This document shows, piece after piece, positions 25,367 to 37,659 of a stretch of 64,000 bases of DNA. Position 1 is the first letter of the stretch, and the number at the start of each line of letters is the position of its first letter. The notes beneath the pieces were generated by a model that had not been told where the DNA came from, ran no database searches, and saw only the letters and a list, made by a program, of their open reading frames with translations. The position numbers and the translations under genes are program-made. The stretch is taken from positions 4,764,080 to 4,828,079 of the forward strand of contig NC_054748.1 in NCBI RefSeq assembly GCF_018143015.1, in the 5' to 3' direction. This stretch comes from Lytechinus variegatus. Lineage: Eukaryota; Echinodermata; Echinoidea; Temnopleuroida; Toxopneustidae.

Positions 25367-25538
25367 CAGTCTTAAAAAACTCTGGCAAATTAAAAAACTC
25401 TGGCAAAAGTTTGCCAGAGTTTTTTTGCCATGAAATTTTGACCGAATTTGAAACTCTGGCAAAAAACTAAGGTTTTTGCCATAGAAAAACTATGGCAAAA
25501 ATAAGTCTGGCAAAAGTTTTATGCAACGGGGCCCTTAT
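25367..25538 (-). repeat. Right terminal/subterminal inverted-repeat block
   Basis: Mirror of the 16951 block: several AACTCTGGCAAA/TTTGCCAGAGTT words, then GCAAAAGTTTTATGCAACGG and GGCCCTTA at the end. Confidence 0.75.
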
Positions 25539-27928
25539 TTCCTATGTTTTTTTCTTGTTCCTGCTTTCATAACAATCAACTCGATATCATTTCAACCAAA
25601 GTGAACTACCCTGTCTTTAGGATTCACGCCCTCTCTGTTCGTATTTTGGTTAGCGTTCCTGGTGGTATCACGGGCCTCAAACATTTCCCATAGTCTCGTG
25701 TGTTAAAGTGGCACTTTAAAAAGATTGATGAAACATAAGAATGAATTTTAAGTGTTAAATGTTTACAACCAGTGAATAGGATATATGTCTGACATTCCGT
25801 ATCTGACCACAAAAATGTACCCAGAGGGCCGGGGGCTCATTATAAAACTAAATCGACATTTATGAAGACTATAACTGATAGGATCAAATTTATCGGTTGA
25901 GATAGTAAAATGGCTCTATTTTTTCCGACAGTAAAAGAAAATAATTCTTAAGTGGTGATATATCTTCCAAGTTGAAAAAAGGAAGTTTAGTTGTTACCCT
26001 CCCTATAATCAGTGTTAGATTGTCAGTCTTATTCATTCATTTTTGTAAATTAGCAATATCAAATTGTCTCCAATTAATATCGTTTCCCTGTCAGTTGTAA
26101 TTAGGCCCGTGTAACCAGCTAAGACAGGGGCTTAAAGTGAAACTGACATAAGTAAACTATATAAGCTACACATTACAAACACGTAGTTATTTGTATTATG
26201 TACGTTTTGTCTGTCGAAAATATTTTTCCCGTTTCTTGTGCTTATTGTGGATTCAACTTCCCTCCTTTTTCATTTGCAAAATGGATGGAAACTTACAACT
26301 CTTCACTGTGTTTTTGTGATATTTGTTTTGCTTTCATTTGGTATAAAGTAGTTTGCCATGGAAAAGGGTTGCACATTATTTTGATGGAGATAGATTCGGA
26401 AAACTGCACCAAATAGACAGGGAATAGAATATGGCATTTACTAGTCTAAACTTGTTAGATTTCATCAATTTATGTTCTGGGTAAAGGCGCAGTTCGGAGG
26501 TACAACATTTATTGGATAAAATAAGATTTTCAGGAAAAAGATACACACATGATATTTCCTTTTGACAGAAATGAAGACGCTCAAATGTATTTTCCTGTGT
26601 AAATCACAACGCTTTTAACACAGAATAAAGTGACTGATCTGAACACGGTGAAAAGCACAATAATGTTTTGTTTCCCCTAACCCAAATATTGGAGCTATTC
26701 GTAAACTAATAGGCAAAATAATCAACTGGAATGCAATGAATATGCTTAAACCTTGCATTGCTTTGTTTTGAAAATTTTTAAACTTTCGATCAATATACAA
26801 GTATGACATAGCAGGAAATTCTAATTTCATCTAAAACCTCCCTGATCAGATTTTCCCTTGATCGCTGCTGGACCTATTTATCATCAACATACATTTTCTT
26901 ACCTAGGTTTTAATCCTCTACTCTGCTGAGGTGAAGAGCTAAGCAAAATGGCTTAATTTGCTGTCATTTTCCACAAAGGAGAAATTCTTCTTTTAATGTA
27001 TTTTTTTGTTTCTGAAACTTTTCATGGATTATACAAAGTAACAAAGAAAATACATGATGTGTAAGAAAATATTCAACAATGATAAAATATCTGAACAAGG
27101 CTGTCTTTTGTATTACAAATACAAAAAAGGTTGCAAGGGTTATCACTTTATGCTTAGCTTGACTTTGTGGAAACCCCTTTAGAATGACCTTTCCCTTAGA
27201 TATTTGTAACAATTCGACTATTTATTGGTTCTTATTTCAGGTTCTTATGTCTTGAAGTTTATAGAAATCAACTATATTGGGGTTGTTGTTTTTTAATCTT
27301 AAAAAAGGCGTGCAAATTGGGGTGGGCCTCTTGTAAATACATGTAGAATAAATACAAAGAAATTAAATGAGATAAGGAAACAAAGAGAGAATGGTATAAT
27401 ATGGCGTTTTGTTTTATTTTTTATGACAATCAGTCAAGATCTTGCTTATGTGATGAATTTAATAATGACAAACAGATATGTGAAGGTAACAAGCAGAGAT
27501 TTAGTCTGCTTTATCATATCAAGTCATAATTTTTCACTAAAATTAGTTTTTTTTATAAGTTAAAAAGGCACATTTATTTTATCATTCGTTTCTCTCTCAC
27601 GAAGCTTTTTTTTGTAAATTGAGACTCATGTCTGGCCTCCTCGTAGTTTTCAGATCATAGCGTCACTGATCTTGAATGATTTTGTATCAGAGCCTTTCCG
27701 GGAATGGAGTTATACAATTTGTAAGCAATTCCACCGGAGGAGTTAGTAAGGGGTGTATGAACTTTGTTTATAAATTTGAACCAAACACGGGAACAGATGA
27801 AGTATTGTTTCCAAGACTTTGTACTGAAATGAGCAGGTTAGCATTCTTTTGACTTAAAAAGGGTTTCCATTAAGAAAAAAAAACAATATTCGACTATTTC
27901 AGTAATTATCCCTGAGACTAAGGTAGTA
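25539..27928. other. Non-coding interval
   Basis: AT-rich sequence with no repeat or gene that I can identify. Confidence 0.5.
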
Positions 27929-28375
27929 CTCTATAAATCTGTGGTTACCACAGTTGCCATATACACCAGCGAGACCTGGAAAATGAGAAATGGGTCAATA
28001 CATAAGTTTGATGTCTTTCATAAAATGCGTCTCAGAAATAATTATGGGTATCAACTACGGAGACAGGTATCAATGAGGAAGTCCAAATATGGAGATTACA
28101 AAGAAACAAACTCTGCTAAAGAGTAACATAGAAACGACTTACATGTAAATCATGGTCACACTCCCAGAATCCGGGAAGGAAATTTAGATTGGAAATGGAA
28201 GGAGAAGAACGAGAAGGCGCATTGCTACCTGGGAGAGAACATTAACCATAGAACTCTGAGAGATGTGTCTTATCTGGCAACAGACGGAGGCTTTAGCCGA
28301 AGACCGCCAGAATTGGAAATGCTCTGTTACTGCCCAATGCTTAAGTGGTAACAGGAGGAACCAAGTCTAAGTAAG
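27929..28375 (+). pseudogene. LINE reverse transcriptase C-terminal remnant
   Basis: The first part encodes VVTTVAIYTSETWKMRNGS, the 'Y.SE.W' region that follows the RT fingers/palm in many non-LTR elements. Further on, RRRTRRRIATWERTL and EALAEDRQNWKCSVTAQC match the basic GRP..TWRR and ALAQDR..W motifs of such ORF2 C-termini. There are in-frame stops and at least one shift. The clade differs from LINE A and LINE B. Confidence 0.7.
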
Positions 28376-29235
28376 TAAATACAGAAAAAAATGTTTTGAA
28401 ATATGTTTATTTGTGTAATTAGTGTGAACTCAGCAACTTGTACTGTAGGTTTAAGAACAATAGAAAGGGCTTATCGCCGAGTTTGATCGACTTCGTGCAA
28501 TGCCTATAGCTGGCGCTGTTCATTTTCTAATTTTGCTTCTGATTTATCTCACAAGAAATGAAACCACCATCTTGACGCCATAACACAAAGGTTAGTGATT
28601 AATCGCTAAATGAAATGACCAATCAAGGTTCTCGTAGCATGCGCATTTTGCTAAGTAGACTGGATATAAACCAATCAAAATTGTTATCCCAAATAAGCTA
28701 TCGCCAACATTTGCATTACGGGACCCTATTCCAATATTCCTAAACCTTCTACAGCCATGGACTTGCAAATAGATAGCCAGTCATCGGTCGGTTAATTAAT
28801 GCCCTTCGCGTAACTGTCATTTTGGTCATCTTGATAACATTCTTTTCGAATTCGTCTGTTTTATGTTCACTGTCAGTTAGGCTATTGGTCCAAAGAGGCA
28901 GTCAGTGCTTAGGCATTAAATATCAAGTCAACTCGAAAAAGATATTGATTAGAATGAATGGACAAAAATCAAACAAGCATAGCAATGAAAATTGTATGTA
29001 AAATAAGAAAGTTATGACATTTAAAAAATTTGTTATATCAATAACTCTGTTCTGTTTTTGTTTATGGTAACTCCCGCAGGAACTCGGCATGGGGGCATTT
29101 TTTGTCTGGTAAACGCCAAGCTGGTATATAACCAATTACCTAGAACACATTTTTACGTCTAGATTATTCAGTCATAGTCGCTGACGTTATTGACAACATA
29201 TATCACTCTCAGGCTTTTTTTTATCAAAGCGGGGA

Positions 29236-29312
29236 CAATGGCAGAGTTGGTGTTCGAACTCATAACCTTGCGATTATTAATCCAATGCTCTAACCACTGG
29301 ACCACACGGCCC
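29236..29312 (-). repeat. tRNA-like SINE head or tRNA pseudogene
   Basis: On the minus strand an A-box TGGTCCAGTGGTTAGAGC and a B-box GAGTTCGAACACC are spaced as in a tRNA. A plausible anticodon loop is TTAATAA. The acceptor ends do not pair well. No SINE body was recognised, so this could be a truncated SINE or a dead tRNA copy. Confidence 0.55.
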
Positions 29313-29739
29313 ACGGTTAAATGCATATAAGAAAAAGAAATTGTCTCAGTTATCGACTACATCAATTGATTTTTTTGGACGTTCCACGGATATGTTCGTG
29401 CGCATCATAATCTGCGCATATTTTACACTCCGCGCGTTAACGTCACAATGGATGAACTGGTGATTAATCAGTTGTAGGTATGTGAGCTGATTTTTCTCCT
29501 TAACTGCACTAACCGCAGATCCGATGTATAAAGCTAAGAAACTGGAATTATTCCATGGAACATTCTTTTTATTCCTCTACAATTTCAAAATACTTTTTTC
29601 TGCAGTGCTGCAAATTATGATGAATATTATTCCGAGTTTAAATAAGATAAATGGCAGAGTGGTTTGGAATTTTTCCTCGCAGATACAAATCTTTTGCGTG
29701 TTTTGAGGTGTTTTAAGAAGCACATTTGAGTGCTGATAG

Positions 29740-30300
29740 TTTGAAAACAAGCACATGAACTCATATTTTTTTTAATGTTTACACCTCTTATGTATCCTTC
29801 CTATACAACTTTGCAAGTTTTGGTGAAAATGACTAGGGTTTTGAATAAAGTGCAGCATTTATTTTACTTCTCGTGTTTGTTTTTGAAATTTGACATTTTG
29901 AGGTTGAGTATCTTTCCTGCAATTTCTAAGAAAAGAGAGTGCAGTTAGACCTAAATGAGCAAACAATTGAAAGTAATATAAATAGATTATCAATTTTAAT
30001 GATACAATTATTCATCATATTGCCAAATTTGACAAAGTTTTAGTGGATTTTGTCTGAGTAATAGAGCTTTAAACTTTTTGTTGTGATCTCGTGAGGTCTA
30101 AAAATGCCAAATTCTTTTTGAGCGCAATTCATGAGAATGTCTATTTTGCTTAACTTTGAAGCTCTCTAGAAAACAAAAAAATGCCAAATTATTTTGAATG
30201 CGCAATTCTCAATTTGGGTAGACTTTGAAGCTCTATAGCAAAAAATCAAGCACATGGGCATATGTTAATTTTTGCATATTTCACATATCAAATGAGGGCG
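29740..30300. repeat. Diverged dispersed repeat left of LINE A
   Basis: Contains ACTTTGAAGCTCT twice and TCTCGTGAGGTCTAAAAATGCC. Sequence of the same type continues right of LINE A (33945-34340, with ATTCGTGAGGTCTAAG and GACTTTGAAGTTCCGTATA), so LINE A sits within or between copies of this repeat. Confidence 0.5.
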
Positions 30301-33300
30301 CTGTCAGAGCAGCAGGACCTGATTTTATCTCTCCGAAGTTTTGTTTCAATTTTGCTCGTTTTCGTATCTATTGGATCTTGTTTGCCTATCATTAGTGACG
30401 ACATTTTTGTAATTGGATGTTTGTGAACAGAGTGAGATTATTTCATTATATTAATGTGACTCTTTATCAGTGTTTTGATCTCGTGAACATGTTCAAACAT
30501 CAACGAATCGACAACTGCCTATATTCATGTAGTGTGGAGTGGACTTGCCACCATAGGTTTTTATACGGGGGACCTCTGGCATCGCTACTTCTCGTCTTTG
30601 CCGGTTTTCTTTTGTTCAAGTTCACAATGGTGGCGGACACGAATCTCGTTCACTACTCGAGGAATGAATTGTATAGGTTACGTAACATCACCTATGAGAG
30701 TAAAGTGCAACTACCCCGAGATGTGTTTGTAAACATTCATGAACTGGGAATCGCACGAAGGCTGCGCGGATGTCGAGGTGGCAGGAAAACTCGACGTTCT
30801 ATTCGGATTGTTGAACCACAGCCTCGTTTGCAACGGGGACCTCGAATTGAGCCCATATTACGCACCCTAGTCCACATTCCCTGTTATAAAGATAGAAAAT
30901 GTAAGCAAAGATATCCTTCGGTATTACTGACAAACATTAGATCTACAAACAATAAGCTCGATGAATTATTTGCAACTGTTGAGCTTAATGAGGCTGATAT
31001 CGTGGCTGTTACAGAAACCTGGTTTTCTGAAATGAATCCAGCTATCGCAAACCAGTTTCAAGGTTATCAGTTATTTCACAAGGACAGAACTGATAGACGC
31101 GGTGGAGGAGTAGCCTTATATGTCAGAAATGATCTACATGCTGTCCCTCTTGTTCTTCCAGACCAGATCAACCACGACGAGCTCGAAGTTCTCTGGGTAA
31201 AACTGGATCTAAAACAGTATGTTTCTGATGCTACTGTTTTATTTACGTGTGTCGTTTATTCTCCCCCTGGTACACCGCTCAAGGAAGATATTGTCAACCA
31301 TCTACTATATGCTAGTGATCACATCCGTGCAACTTATGTAAATTCATCAATCATGATTCTAGGGGACTTCAATGATTTAGAAACGGATGACTTTGCAAGA
31401 CATCTTAATTTGGATCAGTTGGTCAAGCGGCCTACCCGGCAAGACCGAATTTTAGACAAGATCTTCACCGATAGTGGTAATCGTTACTTGGAAACAGTGG
31501 TCACAGCCCCGATCGCTCAGTCAGACCACTCTACTGTGCTATTGTTACCCATCTCGAATCTTCCTGAACAGAGATCGTCAAAACGACAATACCGCCCTCT
31601 ACGTGACTCTAGTGTAAGGTCGTTTGGGCGTTGGATCACGACCTACGACTTTGGGTGGTTGAATCAGCTAGAGTCTACTGATGAGATGGTCCTTAATTTT
31701 ATGCGTGTCCTTATGGAAGCTTACCATGAGCATTTTCCGTTAATCACTGTGAAGTCTTTACCTTGCGATAAGCCATGGATTACGGACAAGATCAAGATTA
31801 TGATTCGCGATCGTCAGCGTGCATTCCGTGAAGGTAATAACGAAACAAGTCGCCTTCTGAAAAGGAAAGTATCACGTGAAATTTTGAAGCGTAAGAAGAC
31901 CTACTACTCTTCGAAAATTGAAAACTTGAAGAAATCGCAACCATCTAAATGGCATCGACAATTACGCGATATTGTTGGTATGAACAAAACGAAGAATAGC
32001 TCTATTCTCCCACCTGAGTTAGGTCTTAATCCACGCCAACAAGCGATCAATATCAACGATTTCTTTGCTGATATTTGCAACTCTCTTCCTCCTCTTGATT
32101 ATTCATCATTTCCAGCATACTTACCAGCACGCTCCCCATTTGAAATACGGAGGGACCAGGTATATTCTCTTTTAAAGAAGCTTGATCCAAAGAAAGCAAT
32201 ACATCCAGATGATTTGCCCATTAAGTTAATTCGCGAGTTCGCGGTGGAGTTAGCGTGCCCTCTTACTGACATCTTCAACGCTGTGTTGACTTCCTGTGTA
32301 TATCCTACCTCCTGGAAATCTTCAGTCATCACTCCGATTCCAAAGAAGTATCCCGTAGCCGATTTTTCTGATCTTAGACCGATTTCAATCACTCCGATTT
32401 TCTCTCGCGTGTTTGAAACCTTCTTAACAAAACGTATGATGTCCGACCTTACTCCTCATCTTGATCGTCGGCAATTCGGTAACATTCCTGGTAGCTCAAC
32501 GACGCACTATCTTATCAGCCTCTTGGATGCTATTCTGAAAGGCCTCGATAAGCCTCGCCAGTCAGCCACCTTATGTACTATCGATTTCTCTAAGGCTTTT
32601 GATCGAGTGATTCATGGCACCGTTGTTCGCAAACTTATCACTTACGGGATCGATGCCTCAATTATTCCAACTGTGTGCAGTTTTCTGACTGGTCGGTCCC
32701 AGTCCGTCAAAGTTGGTGATTTAATCTCGGAAGCTAGAACCTTAACCTGCGGGTGCCCCAAGGGACCCGGTTGGGTCCCCTCCTCTTTCTAACACTAGTC
32801 AATGATGCCTTAGCAAACTACCCAGATCGTTGGAAGTATGTTGATGACATGAGCCTGTTGGATATCCATTGTAATGCTGACCCCTCCTCGCTACAACCTG
32901 TTCTTGACCATCTTGAAGAGTGGTGCAAATTAAATGATGTGAAACCGAATCCAAGCAAATGTTTGTCAATGCTTGTATCCTTCAAGCGCACTCAGTCAGC
33001 CCAGCAAACCCTGTTCCTTGACCACAGGGCTATCCCCAATTGCACTTCTCAGAAAATCCTCGGAGTTATAGTACAATCAGATTTAAAATGGAATTCACAA
33101 GTGTCAGACATGATTTCACGTGCCGGTAAGCGACTGTACATATTGTGTCGGCTACGTCGTTTGGGTGTTTCATGTGATGATCTGGCTCTCATCTATTCGA
33201 TTTACATCCGACCTCTACTAGAATATGCTTCTCCAGCTTGGTCCACATCAATCTCTCAACAGTTGGCTTCCAGTCTGGAGAAAGTGCAGAAACGCGTGTG

Positions 33301-33943
33301 CCGTATCATCCTTGGATACCAGTACTCGTATGAAAGCGCTCTTACTCACCTCAATCTCCAGAGTCTTTCTTCTCGCCGTCTCACCCTTCTTGAATCTTTT
33401 TCTCTTAAACTGGTTCAATCAGCACGACATTGTGATCTTCTACCTCCAACGCGTCGCCAAACCTCTTGCCGTGAGCTTAGGAACTCACAACACATCACTG
33501 TGCCTCGGTGTAGAACTGAAAGATACCGCTCCTCAACTATCCCCTCTGTAGTGCGTCTTCTTAACCAGTTATAGTTAAAATTATTTTTATCATGCTTATG
33601 TGCAATATGTAGACTGTAATGTCAATTTTTATATGGATGTAATATTTATGCACGTCTCTATTTTTACATTTTATTATCAATGAATGCTGCTTATTCTTAT
33701 CTTTCCCATACTTCCCTTTTCTATATTCTTTTCTTTCCTGTCCCTTATTCTCCTCCCTTCTCCTTAACACAACAACTAAATTTTTAATTTTGTAACTTTT
33801 TAAGTAATGTGTCATTTAATTGTGCTGTATTATATTATGATTCAGTTTCTGTATGACATGCTGATTTTGTTATTTGTAAAGCAAGCAGTATCAGCCTTGG
33901 GGCTGCATGTTTTGTTTTTTAATAAACCAGCTCAATTCAATTA
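30300..33943 (+). mobile_element. LINE A, near full-length non-LTR retrotransposon
   Basis: One long EN-RT frame with a 3' UTR ending in AATAAA (33921-33926) and a short (AATTC)n tail. The 5' boundary is approximate. No separate ORF1 was found upstream; the frame itself begins with an 80-100-residue basic N-terminal region before the endonuclease. Confidence 0.8.
30627..33574 (+). pseudogene. LINE A endonuclease-reverse transcriptase, one frameshift
   Basis: The frame is open from 30417, but the ATG at 30627 (MVADTNLVHYSRNELYRLR) is the likelier start. A basic region (RRLRGCRGGRKTRR) precedes an APE-type endonuclease with LTNIRSTNNKLDE, TETWF (about 31014), GDFND (about 31362) and SDHST (about 31521). 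The reverse transcriptase follows: RPISI, DFSKAFDRV, then PQGTRLGPLLF and WKYVDDMS (YVDD at 32837-32848), ending at a TAG (33572-33574). A one-base loss in the GC-rich stretch near 32750, just before PQG, shifts the frame and creates a stop at 32790; the rest continues in the next frame. Total about 980 residues. The enzyme would act in target-primed reverse transcription. It looks like a young copy, since only one lesion is seen. Same lineage as LINE B. Confidence 0.85.
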
Positions 33944-33944
33944 A

Positions 33945-34340
33945 GGTTCTGAAGTATCTATATCCAAAGTTTTGTGAAAATGACATGGATTTCACTTTAA
34001 CTGTGGAACGTCCTTAAACGACTTTCTACTACTTTGATAGTTACACATTCTGAAAGTTTGATGAAGTTTGATGCAATATCGAGAGAGTAAAGATGATTGA
34101 AACCAATTTGGTGAATTCGTGAGGTCTAAGAGAGGCATACTTATCATGATTGCGCAACATTTAATATAATTCAAATACGGCGACTTTGAAGTTCCGTATA
34201 AAAAAAGCCCATGAACCTATATTATTTTTTTTTGCATTTTTCATATTGCATAAATACCAAAGTAACTCTATGCAAAATTTGTTGAAAATGAAATGGACCT
34301 TATTTCTACTATGGAACTTCCTTAAATTAATATATATTTT
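33945..34340. repeat. Diverged dispersed repeat right of LINE A
   Basis: Partner of 29740-30300. Shares GTGAGGTCTAA, GACTTTGAAG and GTTGAAAATGA-type blocks. Confidence 0.45.
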
Positions 34341-34719
34341 AGTTTTTACAGGTTTTTACAGGACCAACTTGACTAAACAATAAAATGTTCAACAATGGTA
34401 ACAACAATGGCTCATTGACGAATACAACTTTGTTTTTACATGACAATGACGGGAAAATTATGATATTTTATAAATTAACATAGAAAAGAAATGATGAAAG
34501 TGGGGATCCTCAATCCCCTTTGAATACCGGCCGGGATATGCTTGCTTTTTGAAATTAGGCGAAACAACGTCCAAATGCGAACGTTTTGATGTTTTTAAGA
34601 GTTGAAATTGTATATAATTGGAGTACTTTTATTATGGAGCTTGGTGCTTAATGCATACTTTCACTGTATACTTATCAAATTAGAGTGACATCTTTTGTTC
34701 ACGTTCACAATTTTTAAGG

Positions 34720-35070
34720 CGCAACTTTGAGGAGGGGGGGGGGGGGGGGGGTTGGATGGACGAATTACGACAATGCCCGAGCACCGTGGTACAGCGGCTG
34801 TTGCTGATAATCGAATCTGCAAACATAACTTTTTGGATGTCGATATTAGAAATGTTACGTGAGATCAGTTGATAAGGGACATACTCATAGGCGGCGGAAG
34901 CGGGAGGGATGGGGGGACGTGTGACCTTTTTTTTTTTGGCTTGTCATTTTTTTGGCTGTGTCCCCCCCCCTCAATTTTTGTTTTGGCCTGTCAAAAAATG
35001 TTAGTGGTCCCCCCCTAAAATTTTTGGCTTCTGCCGCCAATTGACAAACCCCAAGGCCATGCAGGTGCAC
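34720..35070. repeat. Poly-G/poly-C rich dispersed repeat
   Basis: A G run at 34732-34752, then GGCGGCGGAAGCGGGAGGG, and runs of C at about 34962 and 35010 in a 'ggcctgtcaaaa...ccccc' context. This pattern recurs around 55600 and 60790. No gene. Confidence 0.45.
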
Positions 35071-35627
35071 ACTACACGATTTGCTGCGACCCGAATTTTA
35101 AAGAAACTGTAATAACATTTTATATAAAATCCCAACCGATGACATCTTGGCGATTACAGTTCAAAATAATGGTTAGACTACTGAAATCACAAATTCAGTT
35201 TAATTTCGAGCTTCCTTGTTGAGAAATAGAAAGCAATTTCATTTTCAATTCGTAATGACGTCATCATCGGTAACACGGCTGCTTGAAGCTGATTTTGACT
35301 TTACTCTGACACAGGGCTTGTGCAATACTAAATCATGATTTATCATTCCTAACCGTATGCTAAAATTTAATTTGAAGAAAAATACTTTATGGAACTTTGC
35401 AAAATTCGATTTATAAAAAAGCCCAAATGAAAAAGTAGATTAATGATTAATGATAATGACAATCTGCATTAGTACTTTTAACTCTTAAAATGCAGTAATA
35501 TTTATAATGCAGTAATAATTTCACAAAACAGATATACGCACATCCTGGCTGGTATGCAAATGAGGAAACTGATTAATTAATTCATTCATTTATTTATTCA
35601 TTTTTCCAACAAATTTTATAATGCGAT

Positions 35628-35692
35628 ATATATATATATATATAGATATAGAGAGAGAGAGAGAGAGAGACAGAGCGAGAGAGATATATATA
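35628..35692. repeat. (AT)n(GA)n compound microsatellite
   Basis: AT run, then GATATAGAGAGAGAGAGAGA, then AT again. The segment to about 36450 is AT-rich and non-coding. Confidence 0.9.
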
Positions 35693-36761
35693 TTAAAGTT
35701 TCACGTATTGGTTTCTCTAATGGTGAAAAAATATGCTGAAGATAATGCTTTCAATGCCAAGATAGTTTTTATTATTCTTTACTCGAATTTTAGACGGACC
35801 TCCGTCTTCTTCAGTAGTATATACAATGTGTCATTAAATATATATGTATATATATATATGTATATATACAATGCAATACAATATACATGTATAAAACATA
35901 ACATCAGACAATATAAATGACATAAATATTTAAAAACATCAAATATAAAGAATACACCTGATACAGAAGATTTCCAATTTGATAATAATAATATGCAAGA
36001 TATATTGAAAAAAAGAGTGGCTCACTAAAAAGCAAAGCTTGTAAAGTGTGGACCACTCAAAAAGAAAAAAAAGAATAACCTATAACACTTCTATATGGGC
36101 CCAAAGCAAGCAGCAATACAAAAAAGATAAAGATATAAAAATGATTATAATAAATGAAATTAATATTAAAGGTGAACAGAGACTAAAAAATGAAGACACA
36201 ACAAAGCAAAACAGCAACAACAACAACAAAAGATAAGAAACACAAAACAACATAGTAAAAATAAACAAACATTCGAAGAAGGGAGAAATGGAGAAAGAGA
36301 AAGGCAAAGAGAGTGAGGGAGGTGTAGTCAATCTAACACAATCACCGAGGATAACCTGTAAACAGGTAAACAACAAATAAATAAATTATAGAGGTAAAGG
36401 GATTAATGTGAGGTTTTGTAAGACTGCAAAAAATGAATTTTCATTTTCAAAGTGCCTTGTACATCTTTACTTCAATACCAATGTGTGTGCGGACAAACAG
36501 AAGATCTGTTCAAAAAGGGTCTGAATTCAAGAACTAATCCAATGCAAAATAATGCACTGCTATTGACTTTTGCACTAGCGCTAGTTTATATATCAGACAA
36601 ATCTGAACTCATAAATTCTGACATTTTCACCCATTTTTTTCACTGTTCCTGCAGCCAGATTTTGGAGCATACCCCATTCCCAATTCTTATACATAAACAA
36701 AGGTCTGGAGAAAAAAATCATGCTTTTGTCCACCGTGTCCACAAGTAGGGCATTTTTGACG

Positions 36762-36912
36762 CTAACAGACCAGACTAGAAGGGGAAAGCTGGATATCAGG
36801 TTGAAGAGAATTCCACAATTTTGGGCCACTATATATAAATGTATTTTGGGCGAACAGCGTTCTAAGCATAGGAAAATGAAGGTCATTGCGACGTCTAGTA
36901 GGGTAATTGTTT
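36762..36912 (-). pseudogene. LINE C-terminal remnant
   Basis: On the minus strand NNYPTRRRNDLHFPMLRT and then YSGPKLWNSLQPDIQLSPS match the extreme C-terminus of many non-LTR ORF2 proteins (Y.TR..N..H.P..RT...... G..LWNSL). Only this tail is present. Confidence 0.7.
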
Positions 36913-36932
36913 GAGCTGTTTTTTAGAATGAC

Positions 36933-37141
36933 ATACTGTAAAAATTCGAATGTTAAATCAACATTTGAAAGGTTGGAGAAGTGACAACCTTTTTCCAAAT
37001 GTTACATCTAACTTTGTATTAAACTGAATCCGACATTTAAAATGTTGGGTAGAACCATTTAAAGTGGTAAATGCAACATTTAGAAAATGTTGTCACTCCT
37101 CCAACCTTTCAAATGTTTAGTTAACATTTCTTTTTAGAGTG
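36933..37141. mobile_element. MITE with ACTGTAAAAA-type terminus and AACATT/AATGTT palindromes
   Basis: The left end TACTGTAAAAATTCGAATGT and the right end, read inward as CACTCTAAAAAGAAATGTTA, extend into a matched block containing AACATTTGAAAGGTTGGAG. The interior repeats AACATT/AATGTT words. This is the same design as the element at 4115-4353, with a different internal word. Confidence 0.78.
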
Positions 37142-37319
37142 CATCATCCACTCACTATTTCTGAAATTTGAAATATTCTAATTTTCTCCTCATTGTCAAG
37201 TGATACAACAATTTTAATTTCTCTCTGAACATGTAAAATCAGCATTGTTTAATACCAGATGGTTCAGTCAGTTGGTGCTTACTGTGAAAAAAATAAATAT
37301 TGCATAATTCAGACAATAA

Positions 37320-37530
37320 AAGACAAAACAAAAAGTGAGTGATGTACATCATGGACAGTCTGACTGAGTTGTGCACATCACTGTTTTGTGAAAAATAAGC
37401 GAAACTTTAAAATGTCAAAACTTGACCATTTTACATCCGATTTTTATGAAATTTTCAGCACTATGTTAATTTGATTTTTCTCTATTTATTCAAGTCAGCA
37501 TTTTCCGGGTGGACTTGACCTTTAAAATTA
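37320..37530. repeat. Dispersed repeat (GTGAGTGATGT...AAACTTTAAAATGTC)
   Basis: Contains AAGCGAAACTTTAAAATGTC, TTACATCCGATTTTTATGAA and a closing GGGTGGACTTGACCTTTAA. I recall this as one of the commonest sea-urchin dispersed repeats. A decayed relative lies at 41325-41440 (CCGATTTTGATGAAATTTG). Confidence 0.65.
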
Positions 37531-37659
37531 ATTGACTAGACATCTTAAGGATTACAAAGATATAGATTAAAAATATATCAATGGGGTGCATGGGAACCCT
37601 ATCTCCCTACCAGACTAATCGGACCTACCTTCTTTTCCTGTTCTAGATTTTTTTTTAAG

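Larger units (their letters stand above)
16951..25538. mobile_element. Candidate 8.6-kb inverted-repeat DNA transposon
   Basis: The left end TAAGGGCCCCGTTGCATAAA and the right end are exact inverted copies over about 28 bp. Both continue into 170-240 bp of similar subterminal sequence made of short GCCRGAGTTTTT / AAAAACTCYGGC inverted words. The flanks are TA on both sides, or TAA/TTA, so a TA duplication or a degraded TWA site is possible. The interior carries other repeats and several coding-like islands on the minus strand but no intact transposase. The alternative is two unrelated MITE copies that happen to face each other. Confidence 0.5.

Noticed and set aside
34732..34830. tRNA-like stretch GAGCACCGTGGTACAGCGGC
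   Set aside because: Only an A-box-like phrase is present; no proper B-box or cloverleaf.
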